From contig JAUKUA010000004.1 of the NCBI GenBank assembly GCA_030549175.1, positions 4,464,001 to 4,528,000 on the forward strand: a stretch of DNA of 64,000 nucleotides, given 5' to 3'. The translations under genes and the position numbers were made by a program. Below the pieces are notes generated by a model that saw nothing but the letters and a program-made list of their open reading frames with translations, had not been told where the DNA came from and searched no databases. Source of the DNA: Lasiosphaeris hirsuta (taxonomy: Eukaryota > Ascomycota > Sordariomycetes > Sordariales > Lasiosphaeriaceae). This document shows positions 1 to 12,175 of this stretch, in pieces. The first letter of the stretch is position 1. Each line of letters begins with the position of its first letter.

Positions 1-1471
1 TCTTGCGATTTTTTTCCGTTGAGAGAAATACTGCGCCGTTGCCGACATACTTAAAGACCACAGACACCATCCTGGTCGCAGTGTCTCCTTTCTGCAGCCT
101 CTATTCCCGCTTCTACAGAGCCAAGTCAGTCACGGACACTTTGCGCAACCTCGCCGTTCTTATCCCCCTCCGATCGCCGGCAAGAGCTTGGCTCTTCCTC
201 CACCCACCTTCGCACTCGGCGACCCCAAGACCACCAAGACTTCCATAGACTCCCATCCGGGCGGCGCGCACTGCCTGCTCCCCTTTGCCAGGGTTCTTTC
301 TTATCGATAATAGCATTTTCCGGGACAAAACGTCAGCATCCCAGCACTTTGCGATCCGCGCGCATCGGGGAAGCAGCTCCGGCGTGTGTTCCCGGATCCT
401 CCAGGTTCTGCGCAGTATCAGCTGCGGTGTCGTGTGTAGGCGGTCGTGGTGTTCGCAGAGCCCGCAGCGTTCGCAGGGTGCCATTCAAGCACGTCGAGCT
501 TCAAGGACAATCCATGATCCACAGCCGGCCCTGACATACAATAACCATTCTCCCCCCCCCCCCCCCCGGGCGCCGGCCTCACCACCCGGTCTTCAGCCTA
601 ACGTCTCACCGACTCCTGCAGTCTGTCCTGCCGAACAGCTCACCCTGCATCAATTTTCGCCTCTTGCTACCAGTGAGGTGACGGCGACAAGCGAACACTG
701 CAGACTCAGGTCCCGCACAGCGGGCTCTAAAGGGCCAAGGTAGCGTACTCATCGTCTCTTTCCTCCTCCATATCTGGTGATTGCGCACTGGGACGCAGCG
801 CACACGGGCGCGCACGCAACCGCACTTGCACTCTTGCGCTCCCACTTGAGCAGTCGCAGCAAGTCGCAGCAAGTCGCAACCCTCGCGCCCTCCTCTGCAC
901 CTGCACCCGTCAATCCTCGCCTGCGCCGATCCATTAGCTCTCCTCCTGCTTCAGCGGCGTCCCGGACGTCCTACATCGACCCGCCCCATCAATTGCCTGG
1001 CGGCTCGTGGTGCGCAAGACAAAACACCCAAGCCGCAGCAGCACCACCAACTACCACCACCAGCGCGCCGAGGACCGTCTGCTGACTTCTTCCAGCTCGG
1101 CCGGGTTGCCTGCTTCCCTCTACGTACCTACCTAGTGCGAGCACACCCTTCCGTTCCTCCCGCCCATCCCGTGTGGGCTCATCCACGTTGTGCTGTCGCG
1201 CTTCTGCGCTGCCAGTCCCGTCGCACAAGCTTTTCTTCTTTTTTTTTTTAGCTTAACCTGCCTTCAAAATCCCCGGACTTATTTCGCCCCCGTCCGCCTT
1301 TCTCTCCTGACTTTGCTTCTCCACGAATTCGTAGCCCCAGGCCTCGCTCTCGTACCCCCATCTCTCACGCGCCGGGCCCCCTTCCGACCTCGGCCTCCCC
1401 ACCTTCTGCACGCTGCGCCGTCGCACAGTCTCGAGAAAACTGTCCCTGAGCGCCGCGACAGCGCACCGAAA
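1..1471. other. intergenic region and leader of the AAA ATPase gene
   Basis: I see no gene here. The stretch is C/T-rich on the + strand, holds a 16-base poly(C) tract at 552-567, and leads into the ATPase start at 1472. The pyrimidine-rich part from about 1250 to 1470 looks like a promoter and 5' leader. Open frames here are low-complexity and have no family signature. Confidence 0.5.
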
Positions 1472-4400
1472 ATGGAATCCCAGGACAAGACGTCGGCGGA
1501 CGTGCGCGAAGGAACCCCCCCTGCACCAGCTAAGAGCGAGGAGCAAAAGGTTCCTGCCGCCGAGACCCCCGCCAAACCAGTCGAAGGAGAGACCAAGGCA
1601 GCCGAGGGTAATAAGAAGACCACGAAGGACAAGTGCTCTAAGAAACATGTCAAAAACAGGACGAAAAAGTCAAAGAAGCAGACATCGGCATCTGATTCTT
1701 CCTCTTCCTCGGACAGCGACGACGCAGCCGGCAGCTCGTCCTCTTCCTCCGATTCGGATGATAGCGACTCTGAGCTGGAGGAGTCCAAGAAGAAACGGGT
1801 GACCAAGAAGCGTCAAGACCCCCACAAGTCAAAGAAGAAGGTGCGTGCTAAAAAGCATAAAAAGGTCGTCAAACAAACGCCACCGCTAGCCTCTGAATCC
1901 GAAACGACCTCATCAGAGAGTGAAGAAGTTGACAATTCGGATGATGATGACGACCAGCAATCTCAACAGGACCTAGCGAAGCAGATCCAACTCCTGCAAC
2001 TTCAGCAACAATTGCAATTGCAGCAAGGTTTGCAACATGGGGGTAACAACTACCAATACGGCAACAATGGCTACCAGTACACCAATTCCGGATATCAGTA
2101 TGGGAACGGGCTTTCGAGCATTCCTCCTCCCGATTCCGGCCTGCGTGGTGCCCATACGCGAGGCCGGCGCGGCGGGCTTCCACCTTCGGGGAGGTATCGC
2201 AACCATGCCGGCCTTGATCCAAACCTTCTCCTCGACGGAAAGCAGAAGGAGAAGAAGAAGCACAAGGCTTCCAAGCTCGACTTCAAGCGCGTAGACCAGG
2301 TGTGGGACAATACCATCCACAACTACAAGCTCCAAGACACGGCAGAGGGCACAGTTGATGCGCAGTACGACGAATTTCTCTTCCACGTTCGCCGGACCTT
2401 CGACTGGGAGGGCAAGTACAAAGCCACCGTTGTCGACATCAAGAGCAAGATGCTACGCGAGTGTCTACAGACTGTCATGGGGAACATTAAGGGCGTGAGT
2501 CTGGTGGAGGAAACCCCGAAGCTGGACCCCAACATGTTGTTTCTGTAAGCCTTGCTCGCCTCCCCCTGGCAACATATGTTGTTTATCTTTCTTACATCAT
2601 ACAGGTACCTCGAGGACCTTCGGAAGCACCTCAAGGAGCTTAAGAAGGCCAAGGCGTCCAAAGGAGACAAGCATGACCGTAAGAAGGAACAGAAGCGGAT
2701 CGACACGAAGCGCCAACATCTCAAGATCCTCATCCAGTACATTGACAAGGATTATGCCGACGTGAAGAAGAGGTGAGCGGTGCCCCCCCCCCCCCCCCCC
2801 CCCCCACTCCCCGGTGAGGCCCAAAGTCTGGGATAACTAACACGGTATTTAGCCTCTACCCCATGCTAGAGAATGGCCTCATCACATTTGACCTTCTCTG
2901 GGCCCTGTGGAAGCCCAATACCCTGGCCTACACGGGGACGTATGGATCCCAGGACGAGCCCCGCGTGTTCAAGGTTGAGATGGCAGAGAAGCACCTCAGC
3001 ATTATGAAGGGCGAGTTTTACTACATCGAGGGCAAGGTACGAGCGAGAAACCTGTTTCAACCTGTGGTTGACGATGTGCGCTGACCAGTCAACTCGTAGT
3101 ATTTCGAATACGATGGCAAGCAGTTTGGCTTTGGCAGCATGTCGGACGAGATCGGCGACTTCCGCGGAGCACGCAGGATCACAAGCCTGAAGTGCTATCC
3201 GCTCAAGTACCACAAGACAGAGATGCAACTGCGCAAAGAACTGATTGAGCGTGGCAAGAAGTTTGTGGCACTGAGTGGAGTTCACTACAAGAGCCACCAG
3301 GGAATGGCCTACTACAAGAAGAAGAAGATGGTGATCAAGGTCAATATCAATGGGCGCATCATGATTGATCCTAGTATCCATCGCCGGATAAACCCCAACT
3401 ACCCCATATCTCTTGTTCGGCCAAAAGACCATGACGTCATCTCGGACGATGAGGACTCGGACGACGAGTCGGGCTGTGGCTGTGGATCTGACTCGGAGGA
3501 TGGAGACGATCGCCTGATAGACGACGAGGACAAGGTCAAGTACGTCACCAAAGCGATCCAAGATAACAAGGGCAATGTGCAGCTCATCCGCATGCCCGAG
3601 CTGGACGACAACGACGGTGGCAAGGAGAAGCTCGACCAGGTGCCCGGCAAGGACGGCGAGGACGATACGCAAGTCAACGGGGACGACTCGGGCAAGGAGG
3701 AGGAGGGGAAGCAGCTGCCCGAGTTCACTGATGAGGAGTACCTCATTGCGTCGCCGGTGGTTCTTGGGTTCGCCTTTGCCGAGAAGTTGTGGCTAGAGTT
3801 TACGGTTTCTGGTGTCAAGGAGATCCAGTGGAACGAGAGTGCCTACGAGTCGTTGGTGTTGGAGCCCAAGACCAAGGATATCGTCAAGGTATGACATGCA
3901 TGTCTCGGCCCTAGCTCTTGATTGTGTGACTAACGTTGGGGTCAGGCACTCGTCGAGTCGCACAAGTACCATGCTGCTGAGAGCATCGATGATGTGATTC
4001 AGGGAAAGGGCAAGGGCCTTGTCGGTAGGTTCACAAGCTAATTTTCAGATACCCAAGAGCTCTGCTGACGTGTACCATAGCGGTTCTCCATGGTCCTCCT
4101 GGCACCGGAAAGACACTGACGGCCGAGGGCATCTCGGAGCTTCTCAAATGCCCCCTGTACATGGTGTCGGCTGGAGAACTGGGAACGGACTCGCGCTACC
4201 TCGAGAGCGAGCTCCAGAAGATCCTGGACATCTGCCACGCGTGGGGCGCTATTCTCCTACTAGACGAGGCCGATGTCTTTTTGGAGAAGAGGAACATGCA
4301 TGACATCCACCGCAACGCCCTCGTCAGCATATTCCTTCGCCAGCTTGAATACTTCCAGGGAATTCTGTTCTTGACGACGAACCGAGTAGAGGTAAGTCTC

Positions 4401-4797
4401 ATAGGCATGGGCAACCTACCAAGAACAGCAGTGCTGACTAACGTATCAGACCTTCGACGATGCCTTCCAGTCGCGTATCCACATTGCACTCCGGTACGAC
4501 AACCTCGACCACCGAGCCAAGAAGGCCATTTTCAAGATCTTCATTGAGCGAGTCCGGGTGCTGGAAAAGATGGATCTCAATCCGTTTACGGATGAAGACT
4601 TCAATATCCTGGCGCGCCACGAACTCAATGGGCGGCAGATCAAGAACACGGTGCGCACGGCTCAGGCTCTTGCTGTCAATAAGCGTGAACCGCTCTCTAT
4701 GAGCCACATTCGACAGGTTCTGGAGGTGCAGATCAACTTTGAGCGAGACCTTAAGGGCGGGACTGGATACCAGGATGCCATGCGGAGCTACTTCTGA
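1472..4797 (+). CDS. fungal AAA-family ATPase with N-terminal DUF7025-like region
   Basis: Seven exons: 1472-2544, 2605-2772, 2853-3036, 3100-3888, 3946-4024, 4081-4391 and 4450-4797. All introns are GT..AG, 56 to 80 nt, and join in frame to give 983 aa. The first 250 residues are disordered: Lys/Glu-rich, then Ser/Asp runs, then a Gln-rich stretch and a Tyr/Asn/Gly repeat. A folded region of the DUF7025 type follows (about 270-700). It contains an acidic insert near 655-740. The AAA module has Walker A GPPGTGKT (769-776), Walker B LLLDEAD (about 822-828) and a sensor-1 TTNR. This architecture is common in filamentous fungi and its substrate is unknown. I chose the start at 1472 because the upstream in-frame sequence looks like leader. 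Intron 2 (2773-2852) carries a 23-base poly(C). Confidence 0.9.
2783..2805 (+). repeat. poly(C) tract inside an intron
   Basis: There are 23 consecutive C in intron 2 of the AAA ATPase gene, just after the donor and before the branch-point-like TAACTAAC at 2834-2841. It is the longest C run in the window. Confidence 0.95.
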
Positions 4798-5859
4798 GCG
4801 GTGTTGTTGCGCTTCTGCCTCTTTTCCTCCTGTCTGTCTCAAGTATCTGTGTTTTATTGGGCACATTGGGAGGTTCTTGGGACGGAAAAGGACTCCTGAA
4901 GTTTTGTGCCATATATTTCCCTTGTCGTGTATCGTGTGTGTGTAGGTAGCGTATTCTAGCAGCGTATGCTTGTATTTCTTCCGCCTGTTTCTGCCCTTTG
5001 CTGGCAAATGAACCCTAGATTCAGGCCCAAATTGCATGTTACGCCGGGTGCCACAGTATTCCCAGATTTTATCTCTCACAGATCGTGGGTGTTTGTGTAG
5101 AGTCACATCGCTCGAGAAAACCGGTTCGTAAAAAAATAAAAATAAAAAAGTCGGGCAAGATTTCTTGTTGGTTGACTTGTCAATTCGACGTTTTTTTTCT
5201 TCTTTCTTTTTATCCCGATCGCTCGGCTCATCGCTCCCCTGCGCTTTTAATCCTTGTCGTCGCATCGTGCAAGCAAGCAGAAGCAAGCTGAAAAGGCTAG
5301 CCATATGCTAGCGTCTTAACTTGCAGCCATGCATGCGGCCGCTAAGTGCTGCTAGGGGTTGATCGGAGCATTTCCGCAACCAGCTGAGGTCGACGTCATC
5401 CCCCGCAGGAGCTACGGGCACATGGACCAGTCTGCAGCAAGTCAGAACCCAATTGATTGCGTCGCCCAGGTTCGCCAAGGCCTTTGGCCAACCGCCACAC
5501 ACGCCTTGGACACACAAAAACTGGGCAGGCATTGTTAACCACGCAGCAGCAGCGCACGCTTGCTCCCAAGCGTGAGGGGCGCTTCACGAGCTTCTATTTG
5601 GGCAAGGGCGCCCTCGCCATATGTCTCTCCTTCCTTCCTCTCTCCTCCTCGTATCTCTTCCCCCGCTTCGCAACTTCGCGGCTTCGCTGGATCCCCGCTT
5701 CATTTGCGACGTTGCCTGCCGGTACGCAATAGCGCTCTCCCACCTGTTGCTTTGCGCCTGTGTGCCGCTGTGTGCCTGCCAGCGACAACCTGAATACCCG
5801 GCTCGGACATCTGGACAATCCTCGACGCGGCCGGCTGCCAGCTGGAACAAAGCGCCACC
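4798..5859. other. intergenic region between ATPase and channel genes
   Basis: I see no coding signal. The first part is T-rich and is probably the 3' UTR of the ATPase. The last 250 bases are C/T-rich and are probably the promoter and leader of the channel gene. Confidence 0.5.
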
Positions 5860-8020
5860 ATGGGCACCATATTCAGTTGGAGGCACCTTCTCGGCTGGGA
5901 CCGCCATCCTAGGCGAGGCCATCGTGACCACTGGTGGGAAGCCTCTCGTCGACGGCGTGAGTATTCACAATGTACCCCCACTCCGTCCCTCACGATGCTG
6001 ATCACCCTGCCCACCCAGTCCTCCCGAGCTACAATGAAGACACGATCGTATCTGCCATCCCCGCCCCCGTTGTCACCGAGATTGCCCTTCGCCTGCGCCA
6101 TCTGATCGAGGAATGCGTCCCCTGCGAGCTGGACGAGGACCTAATCACGCGTCCGCATAGCAAGATCATCACCAAAAAGGTCGTCAAGGCGGCCCGGGAG
6201 GCCGGTGGCAGAGAGCATCGCGCCTGCGTGGTCTTTTGCCTCCTTGTCAACAAGCGATGGTGGAAGCACCAGTCCCTGGTCGAGCTCTGGGACTCGGACC
6301 TCCACCTGGTGCGCGCGGTAGCTTGCGAGGTTCTTGCCAAGCAAATGTAAGCTCGGCCGGCTTGCGCGCTCTCTCCGCAGCTTGTTGCTAACCGTGACTT
6401 GAACAGAATTGAGACCGAGGATGACATGGACTACCTCCTCCACTCCGTTCTCCTCAAGCGCTACTCCATCATGATTGACGGCGGGCCTACGCCGCCTGCC
6501 AATGTCGTTGAGAAAGCGGTCGATCTTCACGCCCTGCGCATCATCGGCTCCTCGGGCTACCAAAAGTGCATCAACTTCCTCTGGAGGGGGTGGCTCGTGC
6601 AGGATGAGAATGACCCGGCCACCTTTATTGACTACAGGGACAAGGACAACACGTCTTTCGTCGCCCACCTCGATCCCGACCGAATGAGGGCCCCCATGTA
6701 TCAGAATGCAACGCAGATGCTCATCTCGTTCATCTATCTGGTGCTGTACACCTTTGCCATCAACACGGTCAACCCTGGCGGTGATATCGATATCATCGAG
6801 GGGCTGCTGTACGTCTTCACGCTAGGCTTCATCTTTGACGAGCTATCCAAGTTCTGGAAGGCGGGCTACCACATTCTGGGCTTCTGGACCGCCTTGAACG
6901 GACTCATGTACGGTCTTCTGACCACCAGCCTCGTTCTTCGATTCATCGCTCTTAGTCACGGCCTGCACGACCCAGACGGCTTGCGGCATCACTACAACAC
7001 CCTCAGCTATAACTTTCTCGCCGTGACTGCGCCCTTGTTCTGGTGCCGGCTCCTCCTCTATCTGGACAGCTTCCGCTTCTTTGGCGCCATGCTGGTCGTT
7101 CTCAAAGTCATGATGAAAGAGTCAATCATATTCTTTGCCCTCCTGGCCGTCATCATTGTCGGCTTCTTGCAGTCGTTTATCGGGCTCGACTATGCCGACG
7201 ACCAGGTTGCTGGAGACACCGTCTTCATCATTCAGGCCATGGCCAATGCCGTCATGCAAAGCCCCGACTTCACCGGGTTTGAGAAGTTCCAGCATCCGTT
7301 CGGCCTCATTCTCTATTATATCTTCACGTTTGTCGTCATGGTAGGTCGATCACGGACCCCATTCACCCCTGTGCGGCGGAGTCTCTGCTAACTTGCCATC
7401 CTCAGGTTGTGCTGCTCAACATTCTGATTGCACTGTACAACTCGGCGTACGAAGATATCTATGACAACGCCAATGACGAGTACCTCTGCATGTTTGCCCA
7501 CAAATGCATGCTATTCGTCCGCGCACCCGACGAGAACGTTTACATTGCTCCCTTCAACCTCATCGAAATCTTCCTCATTGCGATACCCCTCGAGTGGTGG
7601 ATGGAGAAGAAGCTGTACGAGCGCATCAACGACATTGTCATGGCGACTATTTACTCTCCACTCCTTCTTGTGTCGGCATACTTTGAGGTCTCCGCGGCCA
7701 GAGAGATCCGTGCCAACCGCGCTCGCGGTGACGAGGACGATGACACGATTGAAGAGTGGGAGCAAATGACAGGTGGCGTCGACTTTGAGTGCGACGGCTG
7801 GAATAAACGGGTCGACTCGGTCAAATGCAACCTTGACGAGGACCCTGCTGTGGCGGAAATCAAGAAGCTGAAGGATGAGGTCGACAAGCTCAGAGTGTTG
7901 ATTGAGGACCTTCACAAAGCAGTTGGGGCCATGAGTAAGGTCACGGCGAGCAACGGGGCTCAGGTCGAGCCGAGCAATGGGGACGCAGACCCAAGCAAAG
8001 GGGAGGGCGAAACGGGGTGA
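5860..8020 (+). CDS. yvc1: YVC1-type (TRP-like) vacuolar cation channel
   Basis: Four exons: 5860-5956, 6019-6346, 6407-7340 and 7406-8020, giving 657 aa. The family is the fungal TRPY channel that releases calcium from the vacuole. The conserved core starts at the N-terminal motif IPAPVVTEIALRL. Hydrophobic segments follow from about residue 245 (for example MLISFIYLVLYTFAINTV), with a pore-like region before VVLLNILIALYN at the exon 3/4 join. The C-terminal tail is acidic and then coiled-coil-like (KKLKDEVDKLRVLIEDL). I chose the ATG at 5860 because it sits in GCCACCATGG, a full Kozak match, and the 62-nt intron after it joins in frame. The main alternative is an unspliced start at 5970, which would change about the first 30 residues. 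The rest of the model is firm. Confidence 0.88.
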
Positions 8021-8721
8021 AGACGGGGATTGGGTAACCATCACCGTTTGCCTAGTTGTGTTTGAGGCACGGGTGTCTAGATGTTGTATCGACGGGATAC
8101 CTGCCGTGACACAGCCCGGAAAAATTAGTGTTGGATTTAACGATTATGAAGGACATTGAGCATGGCCGGAAGAATATCCACGCATCTAGGGCGAAGACGT
8201 CACTTCAGTTCCGCGAGCTTTTTTTTTGGTATTTGCCTGGCATTCAACTTTCTCTTCTAACGACACGTACCAGGGTTGTTTGGGTCTATGCTGGGGTGTT
8301 GGTGTTTTGGCACAAGGCATATATAGTCAATTGAATCAATCTTCTACACTCACTGCCGGCCGAAGTGCCACCGGTTTTTATGATCTTGGGTTGAAATGGA
8401 GTCGTCTATGGTCGTCTCAGTTTAGTCTGGACACGTTAGCCTTCCAATGGGCATATTGGCTCTTGGAAGTCTGGCAATCGTCGTATCTAATCGACTGCAG
8501 CTCTATCTATCATGGTAATGTAGTCGCTTGAAACCGTGACGTTAACGTACGGAGCCCCGAAACAGGTTGGTCTCAGAGTCAAGTATATATATAATACAAC
8601 CCCTCACCAAGTCGCCGAGAGGTGATAAATTGCAACTTCAAAAAACTCGGTTCCAGCTATATACAAAACATCATCAATCATCTTCATAGCTCATATCCAC
8701 ATATGCTTAGTTATTATAAAC
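8021..8721. other. convergent intergenic region
   Basis: The channel gene (+) and the transporter gene (-) end towards each other here. The sequence is AT-richer than the flanking genes, holds presumed 3' UTRs, and shows no gene. Confidence 0.6.
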
Positions 8722-10655
8722 TTATAAAACATTCACCGCCCTCCCCGTATCCGCCTCCTTCTCGCGCCTCGCCTCGGCGCCATCCGCCAGATCCTCATCG
8801 CTCGAGCCGGAGCCCATGCGCTCGCGGCGGTGGGCCGCCGCCGTAATGGCGTCCTCGCCCGTGGCCTCACGGACATCAGCGTCGTGAGAAGCTTCAAAGC
8901 TGCGGCTCAGATGCTCGGGCCCGATGAAGGTGAGCACAATGACGTAGACGTAGACACAGCCCATAAAGATGCAGATGACCTTGCCGTAGTCGAAGCGGTG
9001 CACGGCGCCCTTGGGCGGCAGCGGGAAGCGCTCGCCGAGGGTGCTCTCGATGGTGGACGAGGCCGATGAGACGAGGTTGCCGAGCTGGTACGCGGTGCCG
9101 ACGACAAAGGTGCGGAAGGCGCCCGGCGAGAGCTCCATCAGGTGGATGGGGATGACGCCCCAGGCGCCCTGCACGCAGAACTGCTCGAAGAAGGCGGCGG
9201 CGATGACGGCGTGCGACGAGGTGAAGGTGTAGGGGTACAGCAGGGCGCCGCCGACGACGCACATGACGATGATGCTCAGGCGGCGGCCAAAGACCTGGCT
9301 GGCGAAGCCGACCACGGTGCCGCCCAGCATGGCGCCCAGGTTGGCCACGACCTGCGTCACGGTCACGGCGTTGGGGCTGAAACCGAACTGGTTCTGCAGC
9401 ATGGTCGGGTACAGGTCCTGGGAGCCGTGCGACATGAAGTTGAAGCCGGCCATGAGGAGCACGAGGTAGACGAGCAGGAGCCAGTGGCGCTTCAGGGCCA
9501 CCTTGCCCTCGCGGATGAAGGTCTGGGAGACGCTGCTGCCGCGCGTCTCGGCCGACCTGCGCGCCGCGGCGTGCTCCTGGTACACGGTCGTCTCGGGCAG
9601 GGCCAGGCGGGCCAGGATGATGAGCGCGGGCGGGCAGGCGCCGAACCAGAAGAGCGGGCGCCAGCCGTGCGGCGTCGTGTTGACCAGGCCGCGCGAGAAG
9701 GCGGCGGCCAGCAGGTAGCCAAAGGCGTAGCCCTGCTGCAGGATGCCGCTCATCAGCCCGCGCGTGTCCTCGGGGAGGTCCTCAATTGCCGTTGCGGCCG
9801 CGTTGCCGTACAGCCCGCCCATAGCGATGCCGAACAGCGCGCGGCATGCCAAAAACTGGCCGTATGTCTGGCAGAAGCCCGTGCCCTGGTGGCAGTCAGC
9901 ATTTGGTGTGTGTGTGCTTGGAAGAGAAGCACATGTCGCCAAGCCACCTGCGCCAAGGTCGAGCCAAGCGATTCAATTGGATTGGCGTCTTGGCGTCCCG
10001 GGAGGGAAAGCTTGTCAACAGCTCGCAGGGGGCGGCGGGCGGGTGGGTGGTGCAGCCAACGCAACGAGGGGGGGTTTCCCCAACGGGACGGCACAACGAC
10101 GTCATTGGGGAGGGGGGAGGGAGAGGGGGGGGACGAACAGGGAGAGTGAAAAGAGAGACTGACCAGCTCCAGGATGATGAACAGGATATTGTTCACGATA
10201 AAGGGCCACTTGCGCCCGTAGCGGTCGGCGGCAATGCCAAACAGGATGGACCCGACCGACCGGAACATCAGCACGAGCGTGATGCCCCAGGTGATGTCGG
10301 TGTTGGTCCGCCCAAAGCTCTTGGCGAGCTCGCTGACCGTCAGCGAGACGGTGAAGAAGTCGAAGGCGTCCCACGTCTGCTGCTGTCAACAAATGATCTT
10401 TTGTTGTCCACTCGAATATTGCAAACGACGCACCCACGCCGCAAAGGCGACAAAGAAAAAGGCCCACTGCGTGCGGTTGAGCGAGCCCAAGAGGCGGATG
10501 GGGTTCGGCGCGGCTGTCATTGGCGGCTCGAGGCTGCTCACGCGTGTTGCCAGGTACTGGCCCGTCGACATGCCGTGATGCGGCGGGTGGTCGTCAACCA
10601 CGACATCATGGCTATCAGCCCGGGGGGTGCCCGCGGCGTTTTCTGGGTCGCTCAT
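8722..10655 (-). CDS. JEN-family monocarboxylate/dicarboxylate proton symporter (MFS)
   Basis: Three exons on the minus strand: 10655-10434, 10376-10164 and 9885-8722, giving 532 aa. The JEN signature NxxSHxxSQDxxxT is exact (NFMSHGSQDLYPT, about 294-306). Also present are AWTWDAFDFF in the first membrane segment, the MFS loop motif DRYGRKW, and GTGFCQTY. Family members import lactate, pyruvate, acetate or C4 acids across the plasma membrane and are usually glucose-repressed. Intron 1 ends in three tandem CAG (10387-10377). The last one gives the family-typical AWTWDAF; the earlier ones would add one or two Gln. Intron 2 is 278 nt, unusually long for this window. Lactate versus succinate preference cannot be read from the sequence. 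Confidence 0.92.
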
Positions 10656-12029
10656 GCTTCTGGAGAAGTCGAAGCGTGCGAGGCTGGGAGGAAAATCGGG
10701 AGATCCTGGAGAAGGACATCCCCCGCAGATGCGCAGATGCGGCGAGCCATGTTCTTTGCTCTTATACTCCCATCGCATCTTGCGGTGGCATATCGTCGGC
10801 CCTTTTCTGAACTCGCTGCAGCAGCGCCTGCCGAAGACTTCAAAGTGGCCAGGGGGCCGGTCGTCGAATGCGGGGCTGCACCCATCCTCGAGGCAGGAGC
10901 ACTGGCGATCGCCAACCCAATTGGCGCGGGACGTAGCAAGCCAGTGTTGTTTGTGTATCCGTAGTCCGGTCTCCACCTCTGGTTCGCAAGTCGTCGGGGA
11001 GGGGGGCTGACAGGGTCGGGCTTATCCTTTCCCTGCTTTCCTCGATCCTCGACGCCTTTGACTCTTTCAGGTGGTCACTTGCCCCTTGCTGCCCACCTTA
11101 CCACCCTCCCCCCAGTTTTCCCCGTCCCTCCCCCATCTCCCGTGCTCCCTATCCATCCCCGCATCTGATTACTGAGATCTCCTATTTGATCATGACGAGC
11201 CACGACGAGCCACGACGAGCCATGACGAGCCACGACGAGCCTCGACGAACATCTCGAGTCCCTGCACCACACGGCGTGCTCCGTCTTGATAAATTAAGTC
11301 TGCACGGCTTCCCTAGTTCTTCTAGACTCGGCACAGTTGATCCTTAAAGGTGTACTAGACCCCACTTCCATTGTGGCCGAACAGACGCCGAACCGCAACC
11401 GTCGTCCTGCTACTCGCCCCTTGGGCCGAGCCGGCAGCGCGACCGACATCGTAACCGGCCGCAGACCCACAGCTCGTCACACCGAGCTCACAAGCCTAAT
11501 CCCGAGCCGAAACAGAAGAGCAGAGTATGTGAATGTATTCTTCAGCTCATGATGAACCAGGAGTCTACCTACGATCTCCACAAGATCAGGAGTCTACCTG
11601 CGAAATATCAAGAGCAAGCCAATATGGCCGTGGCTGGCCGCCTGACACCCGTAATCCCCGGACCTAAGCCCTCGTGTCCTTTATCAATCCACTGCAAGCC
11701 GCCCCAATAACTCCTGGCACAAGCGTGCCCCAAGGTATCATTTCCTCAGCAGGAAAAAGAAAAAAAAAAGAAAAAAAGGCAGAAACACCAAAGGCGCCTC
11801 GAGTATCCGTAGCAGCCCTCCCATGTTTCGCAAACCAGAAAAAGAGAAAAAAAAACCAATAATGTTACATCCCAGTACAGTATCGCGCCTTTTCCCCAGC
11901 CTGGGCCCTCCTGGGCCCCCTTTGTCCCCCCCCCTCCCCATTTTACACGCCCATGCCGCCCGAGATTCTATCGTACAGGACAGCTTCTCGCCGCGAGATC
12001 GAGTTGCTGTGGATGGTGGGAAAAGACGC

Positions 12030-12062
<33 letters not shown>

Positions 12063-12175
12063 ACACAGACAGATGAGATGCTGTCGTTGCGGTATGCGCC
12101 GTGACCTAGCTGGGAGCTCTGCGAAAAATCCGTTAGCCGGATCGCCGCCAGGCTTTGCGAGACTTGAGAAACCAC
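10656..12175. other. intergenic region: transporter promoter and regulator 3' side
   Basis: Both neighbours are on the minus strand, so this stretch carries the upstream region of the JEN-type gene and the 3' flank of the Zn2Cys6 gene. It holds the 10-bp tandem repeat at 11191-11250, a 13-bp direct repeat (CAGGAGTCTACCT) at 11558-11570 and 11587-11599, and a 25-base poly(A) at 12030-12054. I see no gene. Confidence 0.55.
11191..11250. repeat. 10-bp tandem repeat, six units, upstream of the JEN-type gene
   Basis: Six back-to-back 10-bp units fit CAYGACGAGC, the last one diverged to CTCGACGAAC. The period equals about one helical turn, so any bound protein would face the same side each time. 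The array lies about 540 bp upstream of the transporter start codon. Confidence 0.95.

Noticed and set aside
9142..10149. 335-codon open frame on the + strand
   Set aside because: It is the antisense shadow of the JEN-type gene; its Gly/Ala/Arg-rich composition comes from GC-rich codons.
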